Source: JAGXIT01 sp964393815
GTDB lineage: Bacteria > Patescibacteriota > Saccharimonadia > Saccharimonadales > UBA4665
Direction of reading: 5' to 3'
DNA: 50,173 bases
Assembly (NCBI GenBank): GCA_964393815.1
Contig: CAYMUP010000004.1
Span: 1-50,173 of the forward strand
The notes under the pieces are model-generated. The model was given only the letters and a program-made list of their open reading frames with translations. It had not been told where the DNA came from and made no database searches. This document shows, piece after piece, positions 1 through 9,042 of the stretch. Each line of letters opens with the position of its first letter. Within the stretch, counting starts at the first letter, position 1. The position numbers and the translations under genes are program-made.

Positions 1-21
1 CTTAAGAAAGGATTTAAACAA

Positions 22-1932
22 ATGGGTAAAATAATTGGAATCGACCTCGGTACCACTAACAGCGCTATGGCTGTCATGCAGTCCGGCAAAGCTGAAATTA
101 TTGCCAACTCTGAGGGTAATCGCACGACGCCATCAGTAGTTGCGGTTAACAAAAAGGGTGAACGTTTGGTGGGCCAGATTGCTCGCCGCCAGCAGGTAAC
201 CAATCCCAGAGACACTATTTATGAGGTAAAGCGCCTCATCGGCCGTGGTTTTAACGACAAAGAAGTTCAGCGCGACTTAAAGCTTATGGGCTACAAGATC
301 GTCAAGAGCGGTAACAGCACCAAGGTTGAGATGGCGGGCAAAGAATATAGCCCTGAAGAAGTCAGCGCGATGATCCTGGGTAAACTCAAGGCCGACGCCG
401 AAGCGTTCCTCGGCGAACCAGTGACCGAAGCGGTCATAACCGTACCGGCTTACTTTGACGACTCTCAGCGTCACGCTACCAAAGACGCTGGTAAGATTGC
501 CGGGTTAGAGGTCAAGCGTATCATCAACGAGCCAACTGCTGCAGCGCTAGCGTACGGGCTAGATAAAAAGAAAGCCGACGAAAAAATCGTTGTCTACGAC
601 CTCGGTGGGGGTACCTTTGATGTCAGCGTACTCGAGCTGGGCGACGGCGTATTTGAGGTGAAAAGCACAAACGGCGACACGCACCTCGGCGGCGCCGACT
701 TTGACCGCGTCATCGTCAACTACTTTGCCGACGAGTTTAAAAAAGAGCATGGCATAGACATCCGCGAAGACAATGCCGCTATGCAGCGTCTGCGCGACGA
801 AGCCGAAAAAGCCAAGATCGAACTCAGTACCGCGCAAGAGGTCGACATTAACCTGCCGTTTCTCACTGCCGATGCCGACGGACCAAAACACTTTGAGCAC
901 AAACTAACTCGCGCCAAATTGGAAGACTTGGTCGGTGAACTTATCGACAAAACTGCTATCCCGTGTGAGAAAGCCCTAAAAGACGCCGGCCTCAAGGCTA
1001 GTGATATCGATAGCATCGTTCTCGTTGGTGGTATGACCCGCATGCCAGCCGTGGTCGAAAAGGTCAAGAAAATCTTTGGCAAAGACCCCATGAAGGGTGT
1101 GAACCCAGACGAAGTCGTCGCTGTTGGCGCAGCCATCCAAGGTGGCGTGCTCCAAGGGGATGTCAAAGATGTGTTACTGCTAGACGTGACCCCACTTTCA
1201 CTCGGTATCGAGACGATGGGCGGCGTTATGACTCGCCTGATTGAACGCAACACCACTATCCCGACCAGCAAATCCGAAGTGTTCTCGACAGCGGCCGACA
1301 ACCAGCCTCAGGTGGAAGTGCACGTGCTGCAGGGCGAACGCGAAATGGCTGAGGGCAACAAGAGCCTCGGGCGCTTCGTGCTTGACGGCATTCCACCAGC
1401 GCCACGCGGCATTCCCCAGATCGAAGTGACCTTCAACATCGACGCCAATGGTATTTTAAATGTCACTGCTAAGGACAAGGGCAGCGGCAAAGAGCAGAAT
1501 ATCACCATCCAGGGGTCTGGCTCACTCGACAAAGACGAGGTTGAGAAAATGGCCAAAGAAGCCGAGGCTCACGCCGAAGAGGACAAAGCGCGCAAAGAAG
1601 CGGTCGAAGCACGCAATCACCTCGATAGCGCTGTTTACCAGGCTGAGAAACTGAAGGGTGAAGACAAAGTCACCGAAGACGACAAAAAAGCCATCGACGA
1701 AGCGGTTGAAAAAGCCAAGAAAGTTGTGGCCGACGACAAAGCGTCCAAAGAAGATATCGAAACAGCGACCAAAGAGCTGAACGACGTCCTCATGCCCATC
1801 GGCGCCAAGATGTACGAAAGCGCCCAGGCAGAGGCTCCAAGTGAAACCCCATCTGAAGAATCGTCATCCGAGACGAAAAAGGACAAAAAAGGCGACAACC
1901 CAATAGAAGGCGAAGTCGTCGACGAAAAATAG
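22..1932 (+). CDS. dnaK: Molecular chaperone DnaK (Hsp70)
   Basis: ATP-dependent Hsp70 chaperone that binds unfolded polypeptides and works with DnaJ (gene at 9043) and GrpE. The 636-residue length is normal. The N-terminal nucleotide-binding domain opens with the phosphate-1 motif IGIDLGTTNS (residues 5-14), has the second phosphate motif DLGGGTFDVSVLE near residue 194 and the adenosine motif VLVGGMTRMP near residue 335. The substrate-binding domain follows the linker DVLLLDVTPLSLGIE, and the acidic disordered tail ends in EGEVVDEK. The start is supported by AAAGGA at 7-12, nine bases upstream of ATG. A strong terminator follows at 1938. Its promoter lies outside the window, so CIRCE control as seen at dnaJ cannot be checked here. 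Confidence 0.98.
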   Translation: MGKIIGIDLGTTNSAMAVMQSGKAEIIANSEGNRTTPSVVAVNKKGERLVGQIARRQQVTNPRDTIYEVKRLIGRGFNDKEVQRDLKLMGYKIVKSGNSTKVEMAGKEYSPEEVSAMILGKLKADAEAFLGEPVTEAVITVPAYFDDSQRHATKDAGKIAGLEVKRIINEPTAAALAYGLDKKKADEKIVVYDLGGGTFDVSVLELGDGVFEVKSTNGDTHLGGADFDRVIVNYFADEFKKEHGIDIREDNAAMQRLRDEAEKAKIELSTAQEVDINLPFLTADADGPKHFEHKLTRAKLEDLVGELIDKTAIPCEKALKDAGLKASDIDSIVLVGGMTRMPAVVEKVKKIFGKDPMKGVNPDEVVAVGAAIQGGVLQGDVKDVLLLDVTPLSLGIETMGGVMTRLIERNTTIPTSKSEVFSTAADNQPQVEVHVLQGEREMAEGNKSLGRFVLDGIPPAPRGIPQIEVTFNIDANGILNVTAKDKGSGKEQNITIQGSGSLDKDEVEKMAKEAEAHAEEDKARKEAVEARNHLDSAVYQAEKLKGEDKVTEDDKKAIDEAVEKAKKVVADDKASKEDIETATKELNDVLMPIGAKMYESAQAEAPSETPSEESSSETKKDKKGDNPIEGEVVDEK

Positions 1933-1937
1933 ATGAT

Positions 1938-1970
1938 ACTAAAAAGGGCGCTATAAGCGCCCTTTTTAGT
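1938..1970 (+). terminator. Terminator after dnaK
   Basis: Perfect 15-bp stem with a 3-nt loop (ATA); the descending arm is GCGCCCTTTTTAGT. The A- and T-rich stem ends make it usable in both directions. It closes the dnaK transcript. Confidence 0.9.
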
Positions 1971-2016
1971 AGTACACAACTCTATTGTCATTCCAGCACA
2001 TGCTGAGTCTAAAAAA

Positions 2017-2523
2017 ATGATAGATTTACTTATAATTATCCGAGACTCTATAACCTCCGGGCCAGGCCTGTTCTTCTCAGGAATTATCGCGTCAGGTCTT
2101 GGTTATATTGCTACAAATTTCTTCATTCTTCCCTATCGGCGCTTCAAAGAAACTAAGGCAAAGATTGGTCGCGAGCTACTGTATTACGCGCACGCAATTA
2201 CAAGCCCGCAAAGTGGCTTGCTTGCCGATGAAGCGCAGCCTGTTATCAGGCGCCTAGCCGTGGAGCTAGAGGAAAAGTATCTATTACTACCCATGAAAAG
2301 ACTTGTTCCTATGTTAATCCCAAGTAAGAAAGACGTTAAAGAAGCAAAAGGGTCCCTTATTCGTATTTCGAATAATTTGCGACGTATAGAATCCGTTGAT
2401 ATGAATTTAAAAGATTTGCAACAGATTTATACAAATCTTAACATTAATGAGCTAGAAGAAAGACATAACCTTAAGTATGCCGCAGCAAAAGAAATGAAAC
2501 GTGTACTTGAAGGTAAAGTATAA
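2017..2523 (+). CDS. Hypothetical membrane-anchored protein, 168 aa
   Basis: Not recognised. One hydrophobic segment lies at about residues 17-38 (LFFSGIIASGLGYIATNFFIL), followed by a mainly helical, charged cytoplasmic region with runs such as AVELEEKYLLLPMKRLVPMLIP. Base composition is more AT-rich than dnaK upstream, which may indicate a faster-evolving accessory gene. There is no Shine-Dalgarno before the ATG, only an A-tract. The gene stands alone between the dnaK terminator and the promoter at 2584. It is likely real because of its length and membrane-protein pattern, but no function can be assigned. Confidence 0.6.
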   Translation: MIDLLIIIRDSITSGPGLFFSGIIASGLGYIATNFFILPYRRFKETKAKIGRELLYYAHAITSPQSGLLADEAQPVIRRLAVELEEKYLLLPMKRLVPMLIPSKKDVKEAKGSLIRISNNLRRIESVDMNLKDLQQIYTNLNINELEERHNLKYAAAKEMKRVLEGKV

Positions 2524-2583
2524 AGGTCTCAGTTTAAAATAAGAGAGGGGTACAAGCAATAGAGATTGCATCTTAATAAACTA

Positions 2584-2611
2584 TTGACAAATATTGGAAT
2601 AGGTATATAAT
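2584..2611 (+). promoter_or_regulatory. Sigma-70 promoter for the EEP gene
   Basis: Perfect -35 TTGACA (2584-2589), 16-bp spacer and perfect -10 TATAAT (2606-2611). The ATG at 2621 lies only 9 nt downstream of the -10 box, so the predicted mRNA leader is 2-3 nt long. Confidence 0.8.
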
Positions 2612-2620
2612 TATAAATAT

Positions 2621-3379
2621 ATGAAGATCATGAGTTACAACTGCTTTGAAGGAGCGGCTAGTACTCGTGACACTCTTTTTGAAATCATTGAACACGAAAG
2701 CCCTGATGTATTGCAGCTGCAGGAGATCAACGGCTGGGGGGAAGGCAGCCCGAATACGCTAGAAAATCTGGCAGCGCAGGCCGGGTTTCAGGGCATAGCG
2801 TATGGTGATAGCAATACCCGTTTCAAGCTAGGCACTCTGACGCGGCAGCCAATGATAAACGCGGAAGTGTTGCGAGAAGGTTTCTGGCACTGCGCTGTTC
2901 ATACTGCTATTCCATTTGGTAAGGACGATCAGCTTCAACTTTGGAATGTACACTTAAATCCCCGTTTCGAAGACGACCGACTGCCTGAAGTAGAGCAGAT
3001 TATCGATCAAATAGATCCTGATTCCTACGCGGTCATCACGGGCGATCTCAATAGTCTTGCTCGCGATCACGCTTACCCAGGTGATCTTGTCAGTGCGGTC
3101 ACTGCTTAACGACTACACAAATTCGGTACTGGACGACTCAGGCACGAGGTAACCGATGCGCTGCTAAATGCTGGCTTCGTCGATGTAGGCGCACATTACC
3201 CGTGGCAGAGCACTGTGCCTACCCCGGCCAACAAAGACGCTGCACATGCTGCCGAGCTCCGCCTCGACTATGCCTTTACTACGCCCAAGCTTGCCCGTCT
3301 CGTCACTAGCTACCAGGTGCTGAAAGATGAAAGTACTGATAGAGCATCTGACCACTATCCAATTTGCATCGCACTATAG
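2621..3379 (+). pseudogene. Endonuclease/exonuclease/phosphatase family protein, interrupted by an in-frame stop
   Basis: Member of the EEP (DNase I-like, Mg-dependent phosphodiesterase) superfamily. The first part (162 codons) carries MKIMSYNCFEG, the catalytic LQLQEINGWG, WNVHLNPR and VITGDLNSL motifs. A TAA at 3107-3109 stops it. The same frame then continues without change to TAG at 3377, encoding the expected family C-terminus: RLHKFGTGRLRHEVTDALL, then RLDYAFTT and finally SDHYPI with the catalytic Asp-His pair. This is therefore a single nonsense codon (for example CAA to TAA), not a frameshift. The truncated product would lack the C-terminal Asp-His dyad. Function of the intact protein is probably sugar-phosphate or nucleic-acid phosphodiester hydrolysis; substrate unknown. 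Confidence 0.8.
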
Positions 3380-3509
3380 TTTTAGTCAATTTTAGGGTCC
3401 ATTCGTGCACCTGTGCGTGAGGATTGTGGGTGCGGCTGGTGGAACCGCGGCGGTAGAGTAGGAGTGACATGCCGAAAGATATAAACAAAAAGATGCTCTT
3501 ACTATCATT

Positions 3510-3860
3510 GTGCTCAGGCTGCTTGGCAGTTGGCGACTTATCGCCGTGCTGTACGTGTTTAACTTCATGCTCTGCGCCTGGCTCTATGCCTCAGTCGAGC
3601 AGCACCCGTTTTTCAACTCGTTGTGGTGGACGACTGTCACGTGGTACACCATCGGCTACGGCGATATGTACCCGCTGACACACCACGGTAAAATGATCGC
3701 CATGTATACCATAGTTAGCTCCCACGTTCTCATCATCTTGCTGACGGCCAACTTTGTTTCACGCGTCAGCCGGGCGCGTAAAGTCTATCAGCAGTGGCAA
3801 CAAAACACGGGTGAGCGTGTCGCCGACGAGGAAACTGACGTCGCGGCGATTATCTCATAG
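3510..3860 (+). CDS. Two-TM potassium channel-like protein, start or frame uncertain
   Basis: Ion_trans_2-type pore protein: TM1 (about residues 10-27), pore helix WWTTVTWYT, selectivity filter TIGYGD (residues 47-52) and TM2 (about 62-84), then a short acidic cytoplasmic tail. The only start codon in this frame is GTG at 3510, which has no ribosome site and would leave almost no N-terminus. An ATG at 3469 in another frame has AGGAG just upstream and reads MPKDINKK; reading would join the channel frame if one base were gained in the A-run 3487-3491, giving MPKDINKKDALTIIVLRLL. So either an indel has occurred, or this is a weakly translated short channel. The channel domain itself is intact. 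Confidence 0.65.
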   Translation: MLRLLGSWRLIAVLYVFNFMLCAWLYASVEQHPFFNSLWWTTVTWYTIGYGDMYPLTHHGKMIAMYTIVSSHVLIILLTANFVSRVSRARKVYQQWQQNTGERVADEETDVAAIIS

Positions 3861-3903
3861 CAAATATTGCAATACATTTGGGAATAATGTTTAATACACC
3901 CTA

Positions 3904-4326
3904 ATGAAAACTGGTGCAGATGTCATTGAAGCCTGCGAGGCACATTATAGAAAGATGGCGGAGACGTACACGGGCGCAGTCCGCTCATATGATGGTGGAA
4001 CTGGTGAGTCCTGGTCCTGGCAACTTGGCAGCCGGGCTGTGTACTATGCTCGAGATGATGTGTCAGGATTACGCATGATGCAGGCTTTAGAAATCACTGA
4101 GGGTGAAGGTGTCACGGGGAGGCAATATATTTTTGACGGGACGGGGGTTTATAGGGTTATCGCTCTGGCGCTTACGAGTCGCGAGCTAGAACAGCCGGGG
4201 CTATCAGAGTATGTTCTTCAGTTGCATCGTTTTGAAGCTGAACTGACGGGCGGGTTGAAAATCACCGATGAGATTATGGCTCAGTTCCAAGAGGAGCTGC
4301 TTCGGCCGATTGTGGCAGAGCAATAG
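3904..4326 (+). CDS. Hypothetical protein, 140 aa
   Basis: Not recognised. Soluble, mixed alpha/beta pattern with no signal peptide or membrane segment. It begins MKTGADVIEACEAHYRKMAETYTG and has an acidic, amphipathic C-terminus. There is no Shine-Dalgarno; TAATAC at 3892-3897 ends six bases before the ATG, which fits a leaderless transcript like those elsewhere in the window. Coding character is supported by the uninterrupted 140 codons and regular amphipathic periodicity. Confidence 0.6.
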   Translation: MKTGADVIEACEAHYRKMAETYTGAVRSYDGGTGESWSWQLGSRAVYYARDDVSGLRMMQALEITEGEGVTGRQYIFDGTGVYRVIALALTSRELEQPGLSEYVLQLHRFEAELTGGLKITDEIMAQFQEELLRPIVAEQ

Positions 4327-4439
4327 ATTTTTCGGTGGTCCAGTGCCACTGCTAGCCGCGTGATACAGGGCAGGCTGTTTCATCTTTGAAAGCGGTTATG
4401 TATAGTGTAAGGAAGAGAACTAACCAAAGGAGATGATAC

Positions 4440-7397
4440 ATGGGGCTCCTTCTACTTATCTTAGCTGGCTTGCTGCTATGGTATGTCAGCAGTTCGACAC
4501 GTAAAAATGCCGAGAAAGCAACTGCCCAGCGGATCAATCAGCAGTGGGTTGACTATCTCGCCGGATACATAAACCTTTCGACCAAACCGGCCGAAAAAGC
4601 ACTGCTTGGCAAAATGCTTGCCGACCTTACTGCACAAGGGATGCCTTGGCCGACTGCGCAGCTTCCTGACGAGAACGGCGAGACAATAGAGTCACGCTAT
4701 CAGGCAGTCGGTACGCCGGTGCGGTCAGCAGTTGCAGTGCCAGCAGAAGCGACTACGGCGGCGATGGCAAATGGCGCCCAGGGCTGGACGCTCCCAGACC
4801 AATCTGTAGCAAGTTATGCGGCCCCACAACCACAACAAAAAGCAAAAGTTGAGCTGGATAACACAACGATTCTTCTTTACTTTGGCGCATTTCTTTTTGT
4901 AGCCGCAGCAGGACTCTTTGTGGCGTTTGGAGGAGCGAGCGGCGGACTTAGAACAGCGACTGTACTTGCGGTGGCGCTAGCTTTTTACTTTGGTGGTTTT
5001 TGGCTTCACGACAATCGACCTAAACTACGGGTTGCGGCACTGACCTTTGTTGGCATCGGCATAGCGCTCGCCCCACTTGTTGGGGTAGCGGCGTATGCAT
5101 ACCTGTTTAAAGAGCATGGGAGTGTGGTGTGGTTTATAACTTCTGCCTTTTGTCTTGGTCTGTATGGGCTTGCGCTCCAAAAATTGCGCCATCCGCTACT
5201 GGAGTACATACTCATCGGTACATTTGTCTCGCTGTTTGAATCTGCAGTTTCTATCATGGACGGGCCAGCTTATTACTACGGCTGGATGCTGGCAGCCTGC
5301 GGTCTTTTGCTAAAAGCCTGGTCGTTACTGAGGGGCTGGAAACCTGGTCTTGACACTTCTCCGGGAGTGAGCGCACATGTGCTTATGCCCGTTTCGCTCT
5401 TTGCGGCTCTCTATATGGTACCGCAGTACGGGGTGTTTCAACTTGGCGTGGCGCTTTTGCTCGCGGCTGCTTTTTATGGCCTACACGCATGGCAGGTAGT
5501 GGCCGACCGAGAAGTTGCTGCAGTCGGTTCACACGTGTTACTTCTAGCGTCTGCGACCAGCTTTGCTTATAGCCATCGTCACGACGTTACCGATGTTGCA
5601 CTGGTGCTGCTTGTTTTTGCTGGTGTCCAAACAATGCTTACTTTGCTCCTAAATCCTGAAGGGAAACTCGTTAGAAATGCCGCATCTGTTGGACTCGCGA
5701 CCGCCACCGTAGCAGCTCTTTTTGCGCTACCCTTGCCACGACTAACACTTTTTTCGGTTACCGTTCTTGCTGCCTCAAGTGCGGTAACGTGGCTACGACA
5801 GCACAGAGTCGATGCTTATGAAGTCGGTAGCACAGCGCTCTTAGCGGGAGTGTTTATATATGTATTTATGGTGCGCGATTTTGCCGACCTAAACGTTAGC
5901 AAAGAAGTTCTCATCGCTTTGCTTGGTGGGATTACCCTGCTACAGCTCGTAGTTTTTTGGGGCGCGAAATCATCTCGTTACGACACGCCGCTGTGGCGAC
6001 TTGCTTTTCGATATGTACTCATCAGTGGACTGGCGGTTGGTTTTGTTGTGGCCTGTTTTATTGGGGCATGGTGGGCAGTCGGTGCGGGAGTGGTTTCGGC
6101 GCTGATTGCATTAGTCTTGTCTCGCCCAGACCCACAAGATCAACTATGGCTGAGTGTCGCAAGTCTTTGTTTAACACTCCCCATTTTTGTAACGTGGCAA
6201 AATCCTGCAGCGTTTATGGCCGCTACAACGCTTGCTGTAGTAGGGCATGTCGGGTTAGTTCTTTCGCACAGACTTGAGCTTAGTCGGTGGCTCGGCACTG
6301 GTGCTTGGCTGGCGCTGCCTGTAGCAATCGCTCACCAATGGACTCAGCTGAGTAACGCCAAGTGGTATGCTGGCGCGTTCTTAGGGACAACCTTAGGACT
6401 CATTGTCGCAAGAGGTATCGCGCAGCATAAAATCGGCAGGTTACCCACGACAATTGCTGAACTCGAACGGCGACTTAAAACTGACAGCATGTCGTACGTG
6501 TATGGGTATGTTGCCTCAAGCTTGATTTCGCTTGGAGCATCTTTTGCTGCACCACGGTTTATGCCTGCTATCATAGCTGGACTGCTCGGTGTACTGGTGT
6601 ATATAGTTGCGCTTAAGGTTGAAAAGCAGCCAGAACTGCTCGGTCTCTTGCCGCTTCTTGCCCAAGTTGGCTTATGGGGGACATATGAAACTCGTAGGGA
6701 AATAGCAGGCTACGGGCTTTTGTCGACGACAATTGCCGCAGCGGCTTTTGTCTTTGGCGCGCAGCTACGTAGCAAAGCGGCTAGGGCTATCCAACTTGTT
6801 GCGCTTGCAACGCTTTATATCACGCCATCTCTAGCGCTAGGGGGAATTAATGTGTGGGTACTTCCGGTAGGGCTTTTCTGTGCGGCGCTCGCTACTTTGT
6901 ATACCGTGTGGAAACGGCCGCAAGAAGAGCGCGAGCTGGCCGGTGGGCTTATGCTCGTCGCTGTGCTGTGGTTTTTGTATTACCACGGCATACAGAACAC
7001 GCAGGTGCATACTCATCTTATTGCTACCCTTTTTGGCCTGTACGCATACTGGCGACATAGACGAGGTGATGATGCGGGGAAGCATGGCTACATCGTGGCA
7101 ATGCTTTCTGTGGCTACAATACCCCTCGCTGCACAGGCGATGTCTGGTCAGGCTGGAGGACTTTACGGCGTTTGGCTCATTGGTGAGCAGGTAGCGATCA
7201 TGCTACTTGGCATGATTATGCGCGATAGTTTTGTGGTGAGATGGGGCCTTTATGTCGCGATTGCAGCTGTGCTCTACCAACTACGTAACCTTGGGTGGGC
7301 GATGGTGGCGGTACTGGCCATTTTCCTCATCGGCCTCGCGCTCTACCGTCTGCAACGGAGTGATCCCCCAGACCAGAGCCAACCTCCACGCTCCTAA
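4440..7397 (+). CDS. Large polytopic membrane protein, 985 aa
   Basis: Not recognised at family level. An N-terminal TM anchor (about residues 2-16) is followed by a soluble segment (about 17-140) rich in charged and Pro/Ala residues. The rest is an almost uninterrupted succession of roughly 20-25 hydrophobic segments with short basic or acidic loops, ending in a polar tail. The layout (anchor, short soluble part, very many TMs) resembles DUF2339/DUF2157-type membrane proteins, but I cannot identify a diagnostic motif. Translation start is well supported by AAAGGAG about eight bases before ATG. The stop codon TAA directly abuts repeat copy A. Possibly an envelope or transport protein; function unknown. 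Confidence 0.8.
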   Translation: MGLLLLILAGLLLWYVSSSTRKNAEKATAQRINQQWVDYLAGYINLSTKPAEKALLGKMLADLTAQGMPWPTAQLPDENGETIESRYQAVGTPVRSAVAVPAEATTAAMANGAQGWTLPDQSVASYAAPQPQQKAKVELDNTTILLYFGAFLFVAAAGLFVAFGGASGGLRTATVLAVALAFYFGGFWLHDNRPKLRVAALTFVGIGIALAPLVGVAAYAYLFKEHGSVVWFITSAFCLGLYGLALQKLRHPLLEYILIGTFVSLFESAVSIMDGPAYYYGWMLAACGLLLKAWSLLRGWKPGLDTSPGVSAHVLMPVSLFAALYMVPQYGVFQLGVALLLAAAFYGLHAWQVVADREVAAVGSHVLLLASATSFAYSHRHDVTDVALVLLVFAGVQTMLTLLLNPEGKLVRNAASVGLATATVAALFALPLPRLTLFSVTVLAASSAVTWLRQHRVDAYEVGSTALLAGVFIYVFMVRDFADLNVSKEVLIALLGGITLLQLVVFWGAKSSRYDTPLWRLAFRYVLISGLAVGFVVACFIGAWWAVGAGVVSALIALVLSRPDPQDQLWLSVASLCLTLPIFVTWQNPAAFMAATTLAVVGHVGLVLSHRLELSRWLGTGAWLALPVAIAHQWTQLSNAKWYAGAFLGTTLGLIVARGIAQHKIGRLPTTIAELERRLKTDSMSYVYGYVASSLISLGASFAAPRFMPAIIAGLLGVLVYIVALKVEKQPELLGLLPLLAQVGLWGTYETRREIAGYGLLSTTIAAAAFVFGAQLRSKAARAIQLVALATLYITPSLALGGINVWVLPVGLFCAALATLYTVWKRPQEERELAGGLMLVAVLWFLYYHGIQNTQVHTHLIATLFGLYAYWRHRRGDDAGKHGYIVAMLSVATIPLAAQAMSGQAGGLYGVWLIGEQVAIMLLGMIMRDSFVVRWGLYVAIAAVLYQLRNLGWAMVAVLAIFLIGLALYRLQRSDPPDQSQPPRS

Positions 7398-7439
7398 TTT
7401 CACCTGGGATGGGTTTTTAACTGAGGCAAGCTTCACTTG
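7398..7439 (-). repeat. 42-bp dispersed element, copy A (intergenic)
   Basis: On the minus strand this reads as the same 14-codon unit as the coding copies: Q-V-K-L-A-S-V-K-N-P-S-Q-V-K, with no stop. It contains the invariant core TCCCAGGTGAAA. It begins at the base after the stop codon of the 985-aa gene and almost fills the 66-bp gap between that gene and the convergent MFS gene. Confidence 0.85.
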
Positions 7440-7463
7440 GTTTGAATTTAGGTATACTGAAAG

Positions 7464-8921
7464 CTAGAGGACGGCGGAGGAGGAGCCGTGGGCGTCTACT
7501 TTGTGGTTTTTGATGACAACGAGGACGATGAGCGCGGCAAGGAAAGCTAGCAAAGCACCGACTTTAAGCCCGTTTTGGTAGCCGTGTACCTGCGCGACGA
7601 GTGGATCAAGGCGTGCCGCTAAGTGACCTTTCACGGAGGTGAAAGCGACGGCAGAGATAATGGCGAGCCCAATGGCGCCCCCGACTTGCTGAGAAGTGTT
7701 TAAAATGCCGGCTGCCAGCCCAGAAAAGTGCTTTGGTACGCCTGAGGTTGCGGCGAGCGTACCAGACACAAAGGTGAGCCCCATACCGAGGGCGCAGAGC
7801 GCTAAGCCAGGGAAAACATTTGCCCAGTAGGTACCGCCGACTTTCATGATCTGGCTGATGGTGAAAAGTCCGGTCGCAAGTATCAATGGGCCCGCGAGCA
7901 TGAATGGTTTGTAGCCAAATTTGCCGACTAGATTAGACACCACGGCAGATGTTGCGCCAATGATGATGGTGATAGGCAGGAAAGACACACCAGCTTTGAT
8001 GGGGGAATAGCCCAGCACGTTTTGGAGGTATAGCGTCATGAAAAAGAACATCGAGAAAAGGCTACAGGCGATACCGAGAAAGGCGAGGTTACCGCCAGCG
8101 ACGTTACGGATCTTAAAGACCTCGAGCGGCATAAGCGGCTCTTTGGTTCGGCGTTCGTTGAGTACGAAAAGAACAAGCAAAGCAGCACCAGCGGCGATGA
8201 AGCCCCAGACTTTACCCGAACCCCAACCGTCTGTCGGTGCGCACGACAGACCGTACACCAGCGACATAAGACCAGTGGTGGCAAACAGAGCACCAAGTAC
8301 GTCGAGCTTAGGTCGCTTGGTTTCTTCGCCAAGGTGAGCAGGAATAAGGCTGAGCGACATCATGGCCACGATAAGCCCGATGGGTACGTTCACAAAAAAG
8401 TTCCAGCGCCAGTTTAAGTACTCAGTAAATATACCGCCGAGCAAACCGCCAACTGCGCCACCACCAGCGGCCACACCGCCCCAGACTCCCATCGCCTTGT
8501 TACGCTCTTTACCTTCCTTAAACTCAGAAAGTACGATAGAAAGCGCCACAGGGGACATAAGCGCGCCAGTCACTCCCTGGATAGCGCGAGCAATAATTAA
8601 CTGAGCTTCGGTTTGAGCCAGACCACAGAGCAGAGAAGCGGCCGAAAAAAGCAGGACTGCGGCGGTAAAAAGCTTTTTGCGCCCAAAAATATCAGCTGCT
8701 CGACCACCGAGTAGCAGCAACCCACCAAAAGTGAGCGTGTAGGCCGTGACAACCCACTGCAGGTTATTTGGTGAAAAGTGCAAATCTTTGGCAAGTGATG
8801 GTAAGGCGACATTGACGATAGAGACATCAAGCACCACCATAAACTGGGCAATAGCTAAGAGGGCAAGCACTGCCCATTTGTTTTCTGAATGTTTCTCTAG
8901 TTTTCGGTGCAAATGTTTCAT
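7464..8921 (-). CDS. MFS transporter, DHA2 (EmrB/QacA-like) drug exporter
   Basis: Proton-driven multidrug exporter of the 14-TM DHA2 family; 485 residues is typical. The TM1 motif LDVSIVNVALPSL (about residues 31-43) is diagnostic of the EmrB/QacA group, and the loop 2-3 motif GGRAADIFGRKK and motif C-like glycine-rich TM5 (GGVAAGGGAVGGLLGGIF) are present. The start has GGAG seven bases upstream. It is divergent from dnaJ, with its own promoter at 8960-8988 and a palindrome over its transcription start. It has no membrane-fusion partner next to it, as expected in a monoderm cell. Substrate unknown. Confidence 0.93.
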   Translation of the reverse strand: MKHLHRKLEKHSENKWAVLALLAIAQFMVVLDVSIVNVALPSLAKDLHFSPNNLQWVVTAYTLTFGGLLLLGGRAADIFGRKKLFTAAVLLFSAASLLCGLAQTEAQLIIARAIQGVTGALMSPVALSIVLSEFKEGKERNKAMGVWGGVAAGGGAVGGLLGGIFTEYLNWRWNFFVNVPIGLIVAMMSLSLIPAHLGEETKRPKLDVLGALFATTGLMSLVYGLSCAPTDGWGSGKVWGFIAAGAALLVLFVLNERRTKEPLMPLEVFKIRNVAGGNLAFLGIACSLFSMFFFMTLYLQNVLGYSPIKAGVSFLPITIIIGATSAVVSNLVGKFGYKPFMLAGPLILATGLFTISQIMKVGGTYWANVFPGLALCALGMGLTFVSGTLAATSGVPKHFSGLAAGILNTSQQVGGAIGLAIISAVAFTSVKGHLAARLDPLVAQVHGYQNGLKVGALLAFLAALIVLVVIKNHKVDAHGSSSAVL

Positions 8922-8941
8922 CGAAAGCTCCGTTAAAGTTA

Positions 8942-8955
8942 GTGATAAATATCAC
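8942..8955. promoter_or_regulatory. Possible operator palindrome of the MFS gene
   Basis: Perfect GTGATA-AA-TATCAC inverted repeat lying over the predicted transcription start of the MFS gene, a position where a repressor would block it. No regulator gene is adjacent, so the binding protein is unknown. Confidence 0.45.
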
Positions 8956-8959
8956 ATAT

Positions 8960-8988
8960 AGTGTACCAGGTATAAGAGGTAAAGACAA
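8960..8988 (-). promoter_or_regulatory. Promoter of the MFS gene
   Basis: On the minus strand: -35 TTGTCT (8983-8988), 17-bp spacer, -10 TACACT (8960-8965). The predicted leader is about 32 nt and includes an SD. Confidence 0.6.
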
Positions 8989-8995
8989 TGCATTT

Positions 8996-9022
8996 TTAGC
9001 ACTCTAGACATTTGAGTGCTAA
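8996..9022. promoter_or_regulatory. CIRCE operator (HrcA binding site) upstream of dnaJ
   Basis: Perfect consensus CIRCE: TTAGCACTC (8996-9004), nine-base spacer, GAGTGCTAA (9014-9022). HrcA binds this site and represses heat-shock genes at normal temperature. The spacer contains the dnaJ -35 box, so HrcA would sit directly on the promoter. hrcA itself is not in the window. Confidence 0.97.
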
Positions 9023-9032
9023 AAAGGTACAA
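9005..9032 (+). promoter_or_regulatory. dnaJ promoter overlapping CIRCE
   Basis: -35 TAGACA (9005-9010, five of six consensus bases), 16-bp spacer, -10 TACAAT (9027-9032). The ATG at 9043 is 10 nt past the -10 box, so the mRNA would have a leader of only 3-4 nt and no SD. Confidence 0.75.
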
Positions 9033-9042
9033 TTTATAAACA

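Noticed and set aside
720..1301. Long reading frames antisense to dnaK and other conserved genes.
   Set aside because: They mirror codon bias of well-identified genes on the opposite strand, have no ribosome sites, and encode no recognisable domain.
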